Notes: generated from the sequence alone by a model not told the origin. A DNA stretch of 52,307 nucleotides from an actinobacterium SCGC AAA044-N04 (GCA_000378885.1 KB900456.1:1-52307); one strand, 5' to 3'. Shown: positions 1-8,946, numbered from the stretch's first letter. A program made the numbers and translations.

Positions 1-162
1 TCACCAACTAAGTTCCATATCTCTGGAATTGATAAGCAGTTGGTAGGCGAAGTTGCTGCCAAGGTTAAGAAGCTTCGTAAGGCTGATCCTTATAAGGGTA
101 AGGGCTTACGTCTCGCCGGTGAAGTCGTTCGCCGCAAGCAAGGAAAGACGGGTAAGAAGTAA
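1..162 (+). CDS. rplF: 50S ribosomal protein L6, C-terminal part (5' end outside window)
   Basis: Frame 1 is open from the first base and gives 53 residues ending in a lysine-rich tail (GKTGKK). It contains the L6 signature region [13 protein letters not shown], which in this family leads into the C-terminal RNA-binding lobe at the 23S sarcin-ricin region. The stop overlaps the rplR start by one base (TAATG), so the two genes are probably translationally coupled within the spc operon. Only the last third of the usual ~180-residue protein is visible. Confidence 0.95.
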   Translation, partial: SPTKFHISGIDKQLVGEVAAKVKKLRKADPYKGKGLRLAGEVVRRKQGKTGKK

Positions 163-539
163 TGGCTATTGGTGTAAAGGTCCGCAAAGGTTCGGCTACA
201 AATGCCCGTGCCCGTCGTGCTTTCCGTGTTCGCAAGAAGGTTTCTGGAACAGCACAACGTCCACGCTTAGTCGTTTCACGATCATCACGTCACTTGTTCG
301 TGCAGGTTATTAACGATGAACTAGGTAAGACAATTGCCTACGCTTCAACAATGGAAGCAAATTTCCGTACGGATAAAGCAGACAAGAGTGCAAAGGCAAA
401 GGCAATTGGTGCGTTGATCGCATCACGTGCAAAAGATGCTGGCGTTTCAACTGTCGTCTTTGACCGTGCTGGTAATAAGTATCACGGTCGCATTGCAGCA
501 GTTGCTGACAGTGCGCGCGAGAATGGATTGGAGTTCTAA
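162..539 (+). CDS. rplR: 50S ribosomal protein L18
   Basis: This 125-residue protein binds 5S rRNA in the central protuberance of the large subunit. The short basic N-terminus ([20 protein letters not shown]) is followed by the L18 core, with [18 protein letters not shown] and the C-terminal [24 protein letters not shown] that is typical of the family. The length is normal for Actinobacteria. It overlaps rplF upstream and rpsE downstream by one base each, which places it firmly in the spc operon. Confidence 0.97.
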   Translation: MAIGVKVRKGSATNARARRAFRVRKKVSGTAQRPRLVVSRSSRHLFVQVINDELGKTIAYASTMEANFRTDKADKSAKAKAIGALIASRAKDAGVSTVVFDRAGNKYHGRIAAVADSARENGLEF

Positions 540-1165
540 TGGCTGAGACAACTGCTCAAGCTCCTGCAGCAGCAGGCAACGAGCGTGGTAATTCAGGCAA
601 AGGTCGCGGTGAACGCCGCGAACGCCGCGATGATCGCGAAAAAGAAAAGAACCCATTCATGGAGCGCGTTGTGTTCATCAACCGCGTATCTAAAGTTGTT
701 AAGGGTGGACGTCGTTTCTCATTCACTGCTCTAGTTGTTGTCGGTGACGGCAATGGTCAGGTCGGAATTGGTTACGGAAAGTCTAAGGAAGTTCCAGCAG
801 CGATTGCGAAGGCAGTAGAAGAGGCGAAGAAGTCTTTCTTCACTGTTCCACGCGTTCAAGGAACTGTTCCTCACCCAGTACAAGGTGAAACAGCAGCTGG
901 CGTAGTTCTACTTCGCCCAGCTAGCCCAGGTACCGGAGTTATTGCCGGTGGCCCAGTGCGTGCAGTACTTGAGTGCGCAGGCATCACAGATGTATTGACT
1001 AAGTCTCTTGGATCTAACAATGCAATCAACATGGTTCACGCAACCGTTGCTGCATTGAAGATGCTTGAAAGCCCAGCACAAATTGCTGCGCGTCGTGGTC
1101 GTCCACTTGAAGATGTTGCACCTGCAGCAATTATCCGCGCATTACAGACAACGGTAGGTGCATAA
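539..1165 (+). CDS. rpsE: 30S ribosomal protein S5
   Basis: S5 is a small-subunit protein involved in decoding accuracy. The 208-residue product has an extended, Arg/Glu-rich N-terminal region (residues 1-35), common in Actinobacteria. The double-stranded-RNA-binding S5 domain follows ([20 protein letters not shown] and [19 protein letters not shown]), then the C-terminal domain with [14 protein letters not shown]. The start codon overlaps the rplR stop and the stop codon overlaps the rpmD start by one base (TAATG in both). Confidence 0.97.
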   Translation: MAETTAQAPAAAGNERGNSGKGRGERRERRDDREKEKNPFMERVVFINRVSKVVKGGRRFSFTALVVVGDGNGQVGIGYGKSKEVPAAIAKAVEEAKKSFFTVPRVQGTVPHPVQGETAAGVVLLRPASPGTGVIAGGPVRAVLECAGITDVLTKSLGSNNAINMVHATVAALKMLESPAQIAARRGRPLEDVAPAAIIRALQTTVGA

Positions 1166-1347
1166 TGCCTCGCTTAAAAGTAACTCAGATTCGTTCGAAG
1201 GTCGGCAATAAGCCAGAGCTTCGGGACACACTTCGTTCATTGGGCCTCAAGCGCATCAATGATGTTGTTGTTAAAGAAGATCGTCCAGAAATTCGAGGAA
1301 TGGTTCACGCTGTTCGTCACATGATCACAGTTGAGGAGGTTGAATAA
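1165..1347 (+). CDS. rpmD: 50S ribosomal protein L30
   Basis: This is a 60-residue small large-subunit protein. The start [22 protein letters not shown] and the middle [21 protein letters not shown] match the bacterial L30 fold, and the length is the usual ~60. It sits between rpsE and rplO with overlap or near-overlap, as in most spc operons. No internal irregularity is visible. Confidence 0.96.
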   Translation: MPRLKVTQIRSKVGNKPELRDTLRSLGLKRINDVVVKEDRPEIRGMVHAVRHMITVEEVE

Positions 1348-1349
1348 AG

Positions 1350-1790
1350 ATGACGCTAAAACTTCATCATCTACGTCCAGCTCCTGGTGCTAAGAAAGCT
1401 AAGACTCGTAAGGGTCGCGGTGAAGCATCAAAGGGTAAGACGGCCGGTCGTGGTGGCAAGGGAACTCGTGCTCGTAACACAGTTCGCGCAGGTTTCGAAG
1501 GTGGTCAGCTACCTCTCGTAATGCGTTTGCCTAAGCTACGTGGTTTCAAGAACCCAGCTCGCATCGAATACCAGGCAGTCAATGTTTCAACAATTAACGC
1601 GCTTTTCCCTAAGGGTGGAGACGTAACAGTTGCAGACTTGATCGCTAAAGGCGCAGTTCGCGACAGCCTTCCAGTTAAGGTTCTCGGCAATGGCGAAATC
1701 GATGTCAAGGTGACTGTAACTGCACATGCATTTTCATCATCAGCAGTCGACAAGATCACTGCTGCTGGCGGAAAGACAAACGTTCTTTAA
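1350..1790 (+). CDS. rplO: 50S ribosomal protein L15
   Basis: L15 is an assembly protein of the large subunit, 146 residues here. The Gly/Lys-rich N-terminal tail (residues 10-50, with [21 protein letters not shown]) and [16 protein letters not shown] are diagnostic. The C-terminus [20 protein letters not shown] fits the globular domain. The start lies 2 bases after the rpmD stop with TTGAGGAGGTTG upstream as a good Shine-Dalgarno inside rpmD. Confidence 0.96.
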   Translation: MTLKLHHLRPAPGAKKAKTRKGRGEASKGKTAGRGGKGTRARNTVRAGFEGGQLPLVMRLPKLRGFKNPARIEYQAVNVSTINALFPKGGDVTVADLIAKGAVRDSLPVKVLGNGEIDVKVTVTAHAFSSSAVDKITAAGGKTNVL

Positions 1791-1834
1791 TTAATAAGTT
1801 CGACTAAAGATTTAACGGGAAGAGGAGAAGATCA

Positions 1835-3130
1835 ATGCTTTCAGCATTTGGTATGGCCTTTAGGACACCAGATCTACGTAAGAAGATCTTCTTCACTCTT
1901 TCTATCATGGCGCTGTTCCGCTTTGGTTCAGTAGTTCCAACACCAGGTGTTTCATATTCAAACGTTCAAGAATGTTTGAAGACTGTTCAATCAGGTGGCC
2001 TCTTTGGTCTTATCAACTTATTCAGCGGTGGTGCGCTTCTACATCTTTCTGTATTCGCACTTGGCATCATGCCTTACATCACTAGCTCAATTATTATTCA
2101 GCTCCTAACTGTCGTTATTCCTCGCTTTGAAGCGCTAAAGAATGAAGGACAGTCAGGAACTGCAAAGCTGACTCAATACACACGTTATTTAACAATCGGT
2201 CTAGCAATCTTGCAGTCAACAGGTTTGATCGCAGTTGCTCGCACACCAGGTCGTTTGATCTCAGGCTGTTCTCTAGCAATTATTCCTGATTCATCATGGC
2301 AGCGTATTGTCACCATGATTTTCGTAATGACTGCAGGAACTTCTGTAATCATGTGGTTAGGTGAATTAATCACTGATCGCGGTGTTGGTAACGGTATGTC
2401 CATCTTGATCTTCACATCTATTGCAGCAGGATTTCCTAGCAACTTGTGGTCAATCAAGCTTCAAAAGGGCTTGTTTGCATTCCTATTCGTTCTAGCTGTT
2501 GGTGTCCTAGTTGTTGCAGCTGTTGTGTTCGTTGAGCAAGCTCAGCGTCGTATTCCTGTTCAATATGCCAAGCGCATGGTTGGACGTCAGGCATACGGTG
2601 GAACAAGCACATACATTCCAATCAAGGTTAACCAGGCTGGTGTTATCCCAGTAATTTTCGCTTCATCACTTCTCTATATTCCTTCACTGATTGTGAACTT
2701 CACAAACAGCCAGGCAGCATGGGCGGTATGGGTAAGCCGTAACTTTGTTAAGGGTGATCACCCAATCTATGTTGGGGCATATGCAGCACTCATTATTTTC
2801 TTTACTTATTTCTATGTTGCAATCACATTCAACCCAGATGAGGTTGCAGAAAATATGAAGAAGTACGGCGGATTTATCCCTGGTATTCGTGCAGGTCGCC
2901 CAACTTCTGAATATCTACAATATGTTCTCTCACGCATTACAGCCCCAGGTTCTTTGTATCTAGCTCTCGTTGCCGTTATTCCAATCGGTGCACTTGTGCT
3001 CTTTGGTGCAACACAGAACTTCCCATTTGGTGGAACTGCGATCTTGATCGTTGTGGGTGTTGGTCTTGATACTGCAAAGCAGATCGAGTCACAGTTGCAG
3101 CAGCGTTCATATGAGGGATTCCTTAAGTAA
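1835..3130 (+). CDS. secY: Preprotein translocase subunit SecY
   Basis: This is the channel subunit of the Sec translocon (SecYEG) in the cytoplasmic membrane. The 431-residue protein has about ten hydrophobic segments. The plug/TM2 region is recognisable (LFSGGALLHLSVFALGIMPYI), as is the C5 cytoplasmic loop that contacts SecA and the ribosome (YGGFIPGIRAGRPTSEYL). A strong ribosome-binding site (GAAGAGGAG) precedes the ATG. The stop overlaps the adk start (TAATG). The spc location next to adk and map is classical. Confidence 0.97.
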   Translation: MLSAFGMAFRTPDLRKKIFFTLSIMALFRFGSVVPTPGVSYSNVQECLKTVQSGGLFGLINLFSGGALLHLSVFALGIMPYITSSIIIQLLTVVIPRFEALKNEGQSGTAKLTQYTRYLTIGLAILQSTGLIAVARTPGRLISGCSLAIIPDSSWQRIVTMIFVMTAGTSVIMWLGELITDRGVGNGMSILIFTSIAAGFPSNLWSIKLQKGLFAFLFVLAVGVLVVAAVVFVEQAQRRIPVQYAKRMVGRQAYGGTSTYIPIKVNQAGVIPVIFASSLLYIPSLIVNFTNSQAAWAVWVSRNFVKGDHPIYVGAYAALIIFFTYFYVAITFNPDEVAENMKKYGGFIPGIRAGRPTSEYLQYVLSRITAPGSLYLALVAVIPIGALVLFGATQNFPFGGTAILIVVGVGLDTAKQIESQLQQRSYEGFLK

Positions 3131-3762
3131 TGCGTCTTGTCCTGGTAGGTCCACCAGGCGCTGGAAAAGGAACACAAGCACAATTCCTTGCAGCGCATTA
3201 TTCAATTCCACATATTTCTACTGGAGATATTTTCCGTGCCAATTTAAAGGCAGGAACTCCACTTGGTCTTCAAGCTAAAGGCTTTATGGACAATGGCGAG
3301 TTAGTACCAGATTCTGTAACAAATGAAATGGTTAAAGATCGTCTTACTCATGATGATGTGGCTAACGGATTCTTACTTGATGGTTTCCCACGAAATGTTG
3401 CACAAGCTGAAGTCTTGCGCGCAATTTTGGCTGAGAAAAAGACACCGCTGCATGCAGTTCTAGAGTTTTCATTGGCTAATGAAGAGATTGTTGCCAGATT
3501 ATCTTCACGTCGCACATGTAAAGAGTGCGGACAGCCTTCTGTTGGGCAGGATAAATGCCCACAATGCGGGGGAGATGTATACCAGCGCGAAGACGATAAG
3601 GCTGAAGTTATTGCCCGTCGCTTAGAGGTTTACCAGGAACAAACTGCACCAATCATCTCCTTCTATCGCAATGAAGGCCTACTTATTACTGTTGGCGCAC
3701 TCGGAAGCGTTGAAGACATAACAGCACATGCAATTTCGGCGTTAAGCCGCGTTTCAGAATAA
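3130..3762 (+). CDS. adk: Adenylate kinase, zinc-lid form
   Basis: The enzyme interconverts ATP+AMP and 2 ADP. The P-loop GPPGAGKGT is at residues 7-15, the AMP-binding STGD at about residue 30, and the GFPRN motif at about 85. The LID domain carries four cysteines (C130, C133, C143, C146) arranged as C-x2-C-x9-C-x2-C, so a structural zinc is expected. This is usual for Gram-positive-type enzymes. The length of 210 is normal. It is coupled to secY by a one-base overlap. Confidence 0.96.
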   Translation: MRLVLVGPPGAGKGTQAQFLAAHYSIPHISTGDIFRANLKAGTPLGLQAKGFMDNGELVPDSVTNEMVKDRLTHDDVANGFLLDGFPRNVAQAEVLRAILAEKKTPLHAVLEFSLANEEIVARLSSRRTCKECGQPSVGQDKCPQCGGDVYQREDDKAEVIARRLEVYQEQTAPIISFYRNEGLLITVGALGSVEDITAHAISALSRVSE

Positions 3763-3772
3763 ACTAGTAAAC
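3760..3772 (+). promoter_or_regulatory. Candidate -10 element for leaderless map transcript
   Basis: TAAACT (3760-3765) begins with the adk stop codon and lies 7 bases before the map ATG. No Shine-Dalgarno is visible between them. This TANNNT-N6/7-start layout recurs at several other genes in the window and suggests a leaderless mRNA. No convincing -35 is seen, so this is inference. Confidence 0.35.
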
Positions 3773-4588
3773 ATGGCAATTCAGATCAAAAACATTGAAC
3801 AGTTAAAGCTCATGCGCCGTGCTGGATTACTTGTTGGACAAACTCTTGAACTCTTGCGTGAATCAATTAAGCCAGGCATGACAACTGATGCGCTAGATGC
3901 AATTGCTGCAGCAAATATTAAGCGCGGTGGAGGTACCTCAAACTTTTTGGGCTACCACGGCTTCCCAGCTACAATCTGTGTCTCTGTCAATGAAGAAATT
4001 GTTCACGGAATTCCAGGTTCAAGAATTATCAAAGAAGGCGACGTTGTCTCTATTGATTGCGGCGCGATTATTGAAGGCTGGCATGGTGATGCAGCGATTT
4101 CGATTGGTGTTGGTTCGGTAAATCCAGATGATCAAAAACTAATGGATGTTTGTGAAGAATCAATGTGGCGGGGGATTGCCGCAGGAAAGCACGGAGCAAA
4201 ACTTTCTGACATTGGTTATGCAATTGAGCAATACGTTAATTCACAAGGCAAATATGGAATCTTGAAGGAATATGGTGGGCATGGAATTGGTACTGAGATG
4301 CACCAAGAACCACATGTATTAAATTTTGGACGTGCAGGACAAGGACCAGAGATCGTTGCCGGATTAGCTCTAGCAATTGAACCAATGATTACTCGTGGCT
4401 CTGCTCGCACAAAAGTATTGCAAGATGATTGGACAGTTGTATCTACTGATGGATCTAGAGGCGCTCACTTTGAACACAGTTATGTGATCTGTCCAGATGG
4501 CAAAGCATTTGTCCTTACGGCTATCGATGGTGGCAAGAGCCAACTGGCTCGCTTAGGGGTTGAAACCTCTGATTTACTCTCAATCTAA
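3773..4588 (+). CDS. map: Type I methionine aminopeptidase
   Basis: The enzyme removes the initiator methionine from nascent proteins. All five metal ligands of the family are identifiable: Asp in SIDCGAI, Asp in HGDAA, His in GGHGIGTEMH, Glu in LAIEPMIT and Glu in HFEHS. The protein has 271 residues, a compact form without the N-terminal zinc-finger extension. It follows adk by 10 bases. It may also be transcribed from its own -10 element, because no ribosome-binding site precedes the start. Confidence 0.95.
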   Translation: MAIQIKNIEQLKLMRRAGLLVGQTLELLRESIKPGMTTDALDAIAAANIKRGGGTSNFLGYHGFPATICVSVNEEIVHGIPGSRIIKEGDVVSIDCGAIIEGWHGDAAISIGVGSVNPDDQKLMDVCEESMWRGIAAGKHGAKLSDIGYAIEQYVNSQGKYGILKEYGGHGIGTEMHQEPHVLNFGRAGQGPEIVAGLALAIEPMITRGSARTKVLQDDWTVVSTDGSRGAHFEHSYVICPDGKAFVLTAIDGGKSQLARLGVETSDLLSI

Positions 4589-4710
4589 GCGGGGGATGTG
4601 GCCTGAGTTACACCTATGTAATTCATTTGGGCCGATTTCCCTTATCTGAGCCCGCCCTCTAAACTACGACTTCGCTTGTTTCACGCTCAAGACAGAAATG
4701 TGGTTACAGC

Positions 4711-4932
4711 TTGGCTAGTAAAGATGGTGCAATCGAAATGGAAGGCACTGTTGCTGAAGCTTTACCTAATGCAATGTTTCGCGTGGAGCTAACAAATGGA
4801 CATAAAGTCCTTGCTCACATAAGCGGCAAGATGCGAAAGAACTACATTCGTATTCTTCCTGCCGATCGTGTGATCGTGGAAATGAGTCCGTATGACCTTA
4901 CAAAAGGTCGAATTATTTATCGTTACAAGTAA
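4711..4932 (+). CDS. infA: Translation initiation factor IF-1
   Basis: IF-1 is a small OB-fold protein occupying the ribosomal A site during initiation. The 73 residues match the family end to end ([52 protein letters not shown]). The start is a TTG codon, chosen because translation from it gives the conserved N-terminus [11 protein letters not shown]. No clear Shine-Dalgarno precedes it. A 122-base gap separates it from map; a weak TAAACT at 4660-4665 could serve as a -10. Confidence 0.95.
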   Translation: MASKDGAIEMEGTVAEALPNAMFRVELTNGHKVLAHISGKMRKNYIRILPADRVIVEMSPYDLTKGRIIYRYK

Positions 4933-4949
4933 CGAAGGAGCACAACGAC

Positions 4950-5063
4950 ATGAAGGTTAATCCAAGCGTTAAGAAGATTTGCGATAAGTGCAAAGTCATT
5001 CGCCGCAAGGGTCGCGTCATGGTCATTTGCGAAAACCTTCGTCACAAGCAACGTCAAGGATAA
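4950..5063 (+). CDS. rpmJ: 50S ribosomal protein L36, zinc-binding form
   Basis: This gene encodes 37 residues, [16 protein letters not shown] onwards. It is the zinc-binding (C+) version: C11, C14, C27 and H32 form the expected C-x2-C-x12-C-x4-H ribbon. AAGGAG about 9 bases upstream is a good ribosome-binding site. It lies between infA and rpsM, the standard place. The Zn-retaining form suggests the cell does not depend on the zinc-free paralogue, at least from this locus. Confidence 0.96.
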   Translation: MKVNPSVKKICDKCKVIRRKGRVMVICENLRHKQRQG

Positions 5064-5090
5064 ATAAGCACTAACAAACTCGTAATACGA

Positions 5091-5152
5091 CTTTTAGGAA
5101 ACTAAAAGACCTTTGGACTGGTAGGCCAGAGAACAGTATTGCGGAGGACCTC
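5091..5152 (+). promoter_or_regulatory. Structured leader upstream of rpsM
   Basis: The 110-base gap before rpsM contains a 7-bp hairpin CTTTTAG-GAAA-CTAAAAG (5091-5108) with a GNRA loop. It is followed by CTGG-TAGG-CCAG (about 5118-5129) and GGAG-GAC-CTCC (about 5143-5153). The position matches where ribosomal protein S4 represses the alpha operon in E. coli. A similar autoregulatory leader is possible but unproven here. Confidence 0.4.
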
Positions 5153-5173
5153 CAGATATAGATAGGTAGATAC

Positions 5174-5551
5174 ATGGCACGTCTTGTCGGTGTCGATCTC
5201 CCGCGCGAAAAGCGCTTGGAAGTCGCACTCACTTATATTTTTGGAATGGGTCTTACCCGTTCTCAAAAAACATTAGCAGCAACTGGGATTAGCCCAGACA
5301 TTCGCGTGAAGGACCTGCAAGAAGCAGATCTAGCAAAGCTACGTGAATACATCGAAGCAAACTTCAAAATCGAAGGTGACCTTCGTCGTGAAATTTCCGG
5401 CGACATTCGTCGCAAGGTTGAAATCCAGAGCTACCAAGGCATTCGTCACCGTAAGGGACTTCCTGTTCGTGGTCAGCGCACACATACAAATGCGCGTACA
5501 CGTAAGGGTCCTCGTAAGGCAATTGCAGGTAAGAAGAAGGTGACTAAGTAA
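5174..5551 (+). CDS. rpsM: 30S ribosomal protein S13
   Basis: S13 sits in the head of the small subunit and contacts the large subunit and the P-site tRNA. The 125 residues begin [21 protein letters not shown] and contain [17 protein letters not shown]. The protein ends in the basic tail [15 protein letters not shown] that reaches towards tRNA. It opens the alpha operon. The stop overlaps the rpsK start by one base (TAATG). Confidence 0.97.
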   Translation: MARLVGVDLPREKRLEVALTYIFGMGLTRSQKTLAATGISPDIRVKDLQEADLAKLREYIEANFKIEGDLRREISGDIRRKVEIQSYQGIRHRKGLPVRGQRTHTNARTRKGPRKAIAGKKKVTK

Positions 5552-5970
5552 TGGCCGCAGCTAAAACTAAGACTGCCCCAGCAGCTAAGGGCAAAGTTAA
5601 AATTCGCAAGAAGGAAAAGAAGAATGTTGCTGTTGGTAAAGCGTTCATTAAGAGCACTTTCAACAACACAATCATTTCTATTACTGATCCAACCGGCGCT
5701 GTTATCTCTTGGTCATCATCTGGCCAGGTTGGTTACAAGGGCTCACGTAAATCAACTCCTTTCGCAGCACAGCTTGCGGCAGAAGCCGCAGCCCGTCGCG
5801 CACAGGAGCATGGCTTAAAGAAGGTAGATGTCTTCGTTAAGGGACCTGGTTCCGGACGCGAAACTGCAATCCGTTCATTGCAAGCAGCTGGTTTGGAAGT
5901 TGGTGCCATCTCTGATGTAACACCTGCTCCACACAACGGTTGCCGTCCATGTAAACCACGTCGAGTTTAA
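5551..5970 (+). CDS. rpsK: 30S ribosomal protein S11
   Basis: S11 forms part of the platform of the small subunit, 139 residues. After a Lys/Ala-rich N-terminal stretch (residues 1-28) come the family blocks [30 protein letters not shown] and the C-terminal [18 protein letters not shown]. The last block is nearly invariant in bacteria. It overlaps rpsM and is followed by rpsD after 16 bases with GGAAGGAAG as ribosome-binding site. Confidence 0.97.
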   Translation: MAAAKTKTAPAAKGKVKIRKKEKKNVAVGKAFIKSTFNNTIISITDPTGAVISWSSSGQVGYKGSRKSTPFAAQLAAEAAARRAQEHGLKKVDVFVKGPGSGRETAIRSLQAAGLEVGAISDVTPAPHNGCRPCKPRRV

Positions 5971-5986
5971 GGAAGGAAGAGAATAA

Positions 5987-6613
5987 ATGGCTCGTTATAC
6001 CGGAGCAGACTGCAAGCGTTGCCGTCGCGAAAAAGTAAAGCTCTTCCTTAAGGGCGCAAAGTGCGATGGACCAAAGTGTCCTATCGAATCACGTCCATAT
6101 CCACCAGGACAGCATGGCCGTGGCCGTGCAAAAGAATCTGAATACCTCATGCAGATGCGCGAAAAGCAAAAGTGCGCACGTATTTACGGTGTTCTAGAAA
6201 AGCAGTTCCGTGGTTATTACGAAGAAGCTAACCGCAAGCAGGGCAAGACTGGTGAAAACCTTCTTGTCATTCTTGAAACTCGTCTAGATAACGTTGTATT
6301 CCGTGCAGGCTTTGCAAAGAGCCGCGACATGGCACGTCAGCTAGTACGTCACGGTCACTTCTTGGTTAATGGCAAGAAGGTAAACATTCCTTCATTCCGT
6401 GTCTCTGCGATGGACATCATTGATGTTCTTCCAAAGTCATTGGATCTCACACCATTCATCGTGGCTAGCGCTGAACTTGGCGAGAAGGCAGTTCCTGCAT
6501 GGATGGAGGTTGTTGGTTCTCAGATGAGAATCATCATTCACTCAGTTCCTGCTCGTGCCGTTATCGACACCCAGGTTCAAGAGCAGCTCATCGTTGAACT
6601 TTATTCTAAGTAA
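5987..6613 (+). CDS. rpsD: 30S ribosomal protein S4, zinc-binding form
   Basis: S4 is a primary 16S rRNA binding protein and, in E. coli, the repressor of this operon. The 208-residue product carries the zinc-binding N-terminus with C9, C12, C26 and C31 (DCKRCRREK and KCDGPKCPIE). It then has RPYPPGQHGRGR and the S4 RNA-binding domain (RLDNVVFRAGFAKSRDMARQ and VRHGHFLVNGKKV). Length and order are standard for the C+ form. Confidence 0.97.
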   Translation: MARYTGADCKRCRREKVKLFLKGAKCDGPKCPIESRPYPPGQHGRGRAKESEYLMQMREKQKCARIYGVLEKQFRGYYEEANRKQGKTGENLLVILETRLDNVVFRAGFAKSRDMARQLVRHGHFLVNGKKVNIPSFRVSAMDIIDVLPKSLDLTPFIVASAELGEKAVPAWMEVVGSQMRIIIHSVPARAVIDTQVQEQLIVELYSK

Positions 6614-6716
6614 TTTTTAAAAGCCCAGAGCTACCAAGCAAAGGGCATGCACGCAGTACCAGTACGACCAAAGTGGAAATCAAATAGAGGATTTCCCCGA
6701 ATGAAGAGGAGCAGCA

Positions 6717-7730
6717 GTGCTAATTGCACAACGTCCCACCCTCAGTGAAGAAGTAATTTCCGAGAATCGCTCACGGTTCATCATTGAACCGCTGGAGCCA
6801 GGCTTCGGTTACACACTAGGCAACAGCATGCGCCGTACATTGCTTTCATCTATTCCAGGTGCAGCAGTGACAAGCATCCGCGTTGCCGGTGCACTTCATG
6901 AGTTCACCACTCTTGAAGGCGTAAAGGAAGATCTCACCGATATCGTTTTGAACATCAAAAACTTGGTTTTCTCTTCAGATAGCGATGAACCAGCCGTTGT
7001 TTACATCCGCAAGTCAGGTGCCGGTCCAGTAACTGGTGCAGATATCGCGGTTCCTTCTGGCGTTGAAGTTCATAACCCATCACTTCACTTAGCAACACTT
7101 AACGGCAAGGGATCTCTTGAGATCGAACTTACTGTTGAGCGTGGCCGTGGTTATGTAACTGCAGTCCAGAACAAGCAGGCTGGCGCTGAAATCGGTCGCA
7201 TTCCTGTTGACTCAATCTATTCACCAGTTTTGAAGGTCACATACAAGGTAGAAGCAACTCGCGTTGAACAGCGCACAGACTTCGATCGCCTTGTTGTAGA
7301 TGTAGAAACTAAGTCATCAATGAAGCCACGCGATGCAGTTGCATCAGCTGGTCGCACATTGGTTGAACTATTTGGTCTAGCACGCGAACTTAACCTTGAA
7401 GCTGAAGGCATTGAGATGGGGCCATCTGTTATGGATGCCGCACTTGCTGCCGATCTTGCTCTTCCAATTGAAGATCTTGATTTAACAGTTCGTTCATACA
7501 ACTGCTTGAAGCGCGAAGGCATTCACACAGTTGGTGAGTTGGTTGGTCGTTCAGAGGCTGATCTACTTGATATCCGTAACTTTGGTTCAAAATCTATCGA
7601 TGAGGTCAAGGCAAAGCTTGTCTCAATGGGAATGTCTCTCAAGGACAGCCCAGCTGGATTTGATCCAACCAAGCACCAAAACTACAACGCAGCAGTTGAC
7701 GATGATTTCGTCGATGCAGATCAGGCCTAG
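6717..7730 (+). CDS. rpoA: DNA-directed RNA polymerase subunit alpha
   Basis: The alpha subunit dimerises to nucleate RNA polymerase. The 337 residues contain the N-terminal assembly domain ([20 protein letters not shown] at 20-40) and the C-terminal helix-hairpin-helix DNA-contact domain ([34 protein letters not shown] at about 260-305). A short acidic tail closes the protein. Translation starts at GTG (6717), supported by GAAGAGGAG 7 bases upstream. The 103-base gap before it holds a small hairpin (GGAAATC/GATTTCC, 6675-6696). Confidence 0.97.
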   Translation: MLIAQRPTLSEEVISENRSRFIIEPLEPGFGYTLGNSMRRTLLSSIPGAAVTSIRVAGALHEFTTLEGVKEDLTDIVLNIKNLVFSSDSDEPAVVYIRKSGAGPVTGADIAVPSGVEVHNPSLHLATLNGKGSLEIELTVERGRGYVTAVQNKQAGAEIGRIPVDSIYSPVLKVTYKVEATRVEQRTDFDRLVVDVETKSSMKPRDAVASAGRTLVELFGLARELNLEAEGIEMGPSVMDAALAADLALPIEDLDLTVRSYNCLKREGIHTVGELVGRSEADLLDIRNFGSKSIDEVKAKLVSMGMSLKDSPAGFDPTKHQNYNAAVDDDFVDADQA

Positions 7731-7741
7731 GAGAAAAAGAA

Positions 7742-8107
7742 ATGCCAAAACCAAGTAAAGGTCCTCGTTTGGGTTCAGGCCCATCACACGAACGCTTACT
7801 CCTACGCACTCTTGCAGAGTAGTTGTTCGAGCATGGCAAGATCACAACAACCGAGGCAAAGGCTAAGCGCCTACGTCCATTAGCTGAAAAGTTAATTACT
7901 TTCGCTAAGAAGGGTGATCTTCCTGCACGTCGCCAAGTTATGGCACAGATTTCAAATAAGAGCGTTGTACACACTCTTTTCACTGTTATCGGTCCACGCT
8001 TTGCTGCACGTAATGGTGGATACACACGCATTACTAAGGTCGGTCCTCGCAAGGGTGACAACGCACCTATGGCAGTAATTGAAGTTTTAACTGAGAAAGA
8101 TAACTAA
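7742..8107 (+). pseudogene. rplQ: 50S ribosomal protein L17, interrupted by an in-frame amber codon
   Basis: From the ATG at 7742 (AGGAGA 8 bases upstream) the frame reads MPKPSKGPRLGSGPSHERLL and on to LAE, then TAG at 7820-7822 (codon 27). It continues directly in the same frame with [19 protein letters not shown] to the normal C-terminus [16 protein letters not shown]. In relatives the stop position is Ser or Ala (for example LATSLFEHGRI in Mycobacterium), so one base change such as TCG to TAG explains it. The rest is intact and the gene is normally essential. Sequencing error, readthrough or reinitiation at the adjacent TTG (7823) are the options. Typed as pseudogene only to flag the lesion; I expect a functional L17 in the cell. 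Confidence 0.85.
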
Positions 8108-8133
8108 GTCTAAAACCTTAGAAATACATTTTC

Positions 8134-8910
8134 ATGACGGAACCCACTCTCTACCCAGAGAGTGGGTTTCTTCGTTTAAGGATCGATTTATCCTACGATG
8201 GCACAAATTACTCAGGCTGGGCTAAACAACCTGATCGCCGCACAGTTCAAGAAGAGTTCGAAAACGCACTTTCAACTATTTTGCAAAGCCCCATTGAAAC
8301 TATTGTGGCTGGCAGAACCGATGCTGGAGTGCATGCAACTGGGCAAGTAATCCATGTTGATGTTGCAGAGTCCACAAGCCTTGATGACTTAGCTTTTAAG
8401 TTAAATCGCATGCTGGATGAAGATATTCGAATTAATAATGTGGCAGTTGTGACGGGGGCTTTTCATGCCCGCTTTTCTGCAACCCGCAGGTATTACACAT
8501 ACAAGATTATGGATGGCAATAAAGCCGTTCCACCTATTAATCGCTTTGATATCACGCCCTGGTATCGCACCCTTGATGTTGATCTACTCAATGCAGCCAG
8601 TGCTCTATTGGTGGGAGAACATGATTTTGCGGCTTATTGCAAATTCCGTGAGGGCAGCACAACCATTCGAAATCTTGTGCGCTTTGATTGGGTTCGAAAT
8701 AGTGAAGGAATATTGGTTGCTGAACTAGCTGTTGATTCATTTTGCTATTCCATGGTGAGAAATCTTGTCGGGGCAGCTGTCTGTGTTGCTGAGGGGCGAT
8801 TTGGGCCCGATTGGATTCAAGCCACCTTGGAGAATAAAGAGCGGATCTCAGATTCCCTTGTTTTCCCATCCCGGGGCCTGACTTTGCGCCAGGTGGACTA
8901 CTCAGAATGA
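8134..8910 (+). CDS. truA: tRNA pseudouridine(38-40) synthase TruA
   Basis: TruA isomerises uridines 38-40 of the tRNA anticodon arm. The catalytic aspartate lies in GRTDAGVHATGQ (D63), with LSYDGTNYSGWAKQPDRRTVQ near the N-terminus and SFCYSMVRNLVGAAV near the C-terminus. The length of 258 is normal. The only in-frame start codon close to the conserved region is the ATG at 8134. The first dozen codons therefore coincide with the terminator hairpin of the preceding operon, an unusual arrangement. The placement after rplQ is conserved in Actinobacteria. Confidence 0.93.
   Translation: MTEPTLYPESGFLRLRIDLSYDGTNYSGWAKQPDRRTVQEEFENALSTILQSPIETIVAGRTDAGVHATGQVIHVDVAESTSLDDLAFKLNRMLDEDIRINNVAVVTGAFHARFSATRRYYTYKIMDGNKAVPPINRFDITPWYRTLDVDLLNAASALLVGEHDFAAYCKFREGSTTIRNLVRFDWVRNSEGILVAELAVDSFCYSMVRNLVGAAVCVAEGRFGPDWIQATLENKERISDSLVFPSRGLTLRQVDYSE
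8141..8175 (+). terminator. Intrinsic terminator-like hairpin inside the 5' end of truA
   Basis: AACCCACTCTC (8141-8151) and GAGAGTGGGTT (8158-8168) form a perfect 11-bp stem with a six-base loop TACCCA. The tract TTCTTCGTTT follows. It looks like the terminator of the alpha operon, yet it lies within codons 3-14 of truA. Confidence 0.7.
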
Positions 8911-8917
8911 GGCCATT

Positions 8918-8946
8918 TTGACCCATTCGCGCTGCACGGGTACCCT
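8918..8946 (+). promoter_or_regulatory. Promoter of rplM-rpsI
   Basis: TTGACC (8918-8923), a 17-base spacer and TACCCT (8941-8946) form a good sigma-70/HrdB-type promoter. Transcription would start near 8953, giving a ~50-base leader with a small GCCC/GGGC hairpin (8955-8968) before rplM. Confidence 0.65.
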
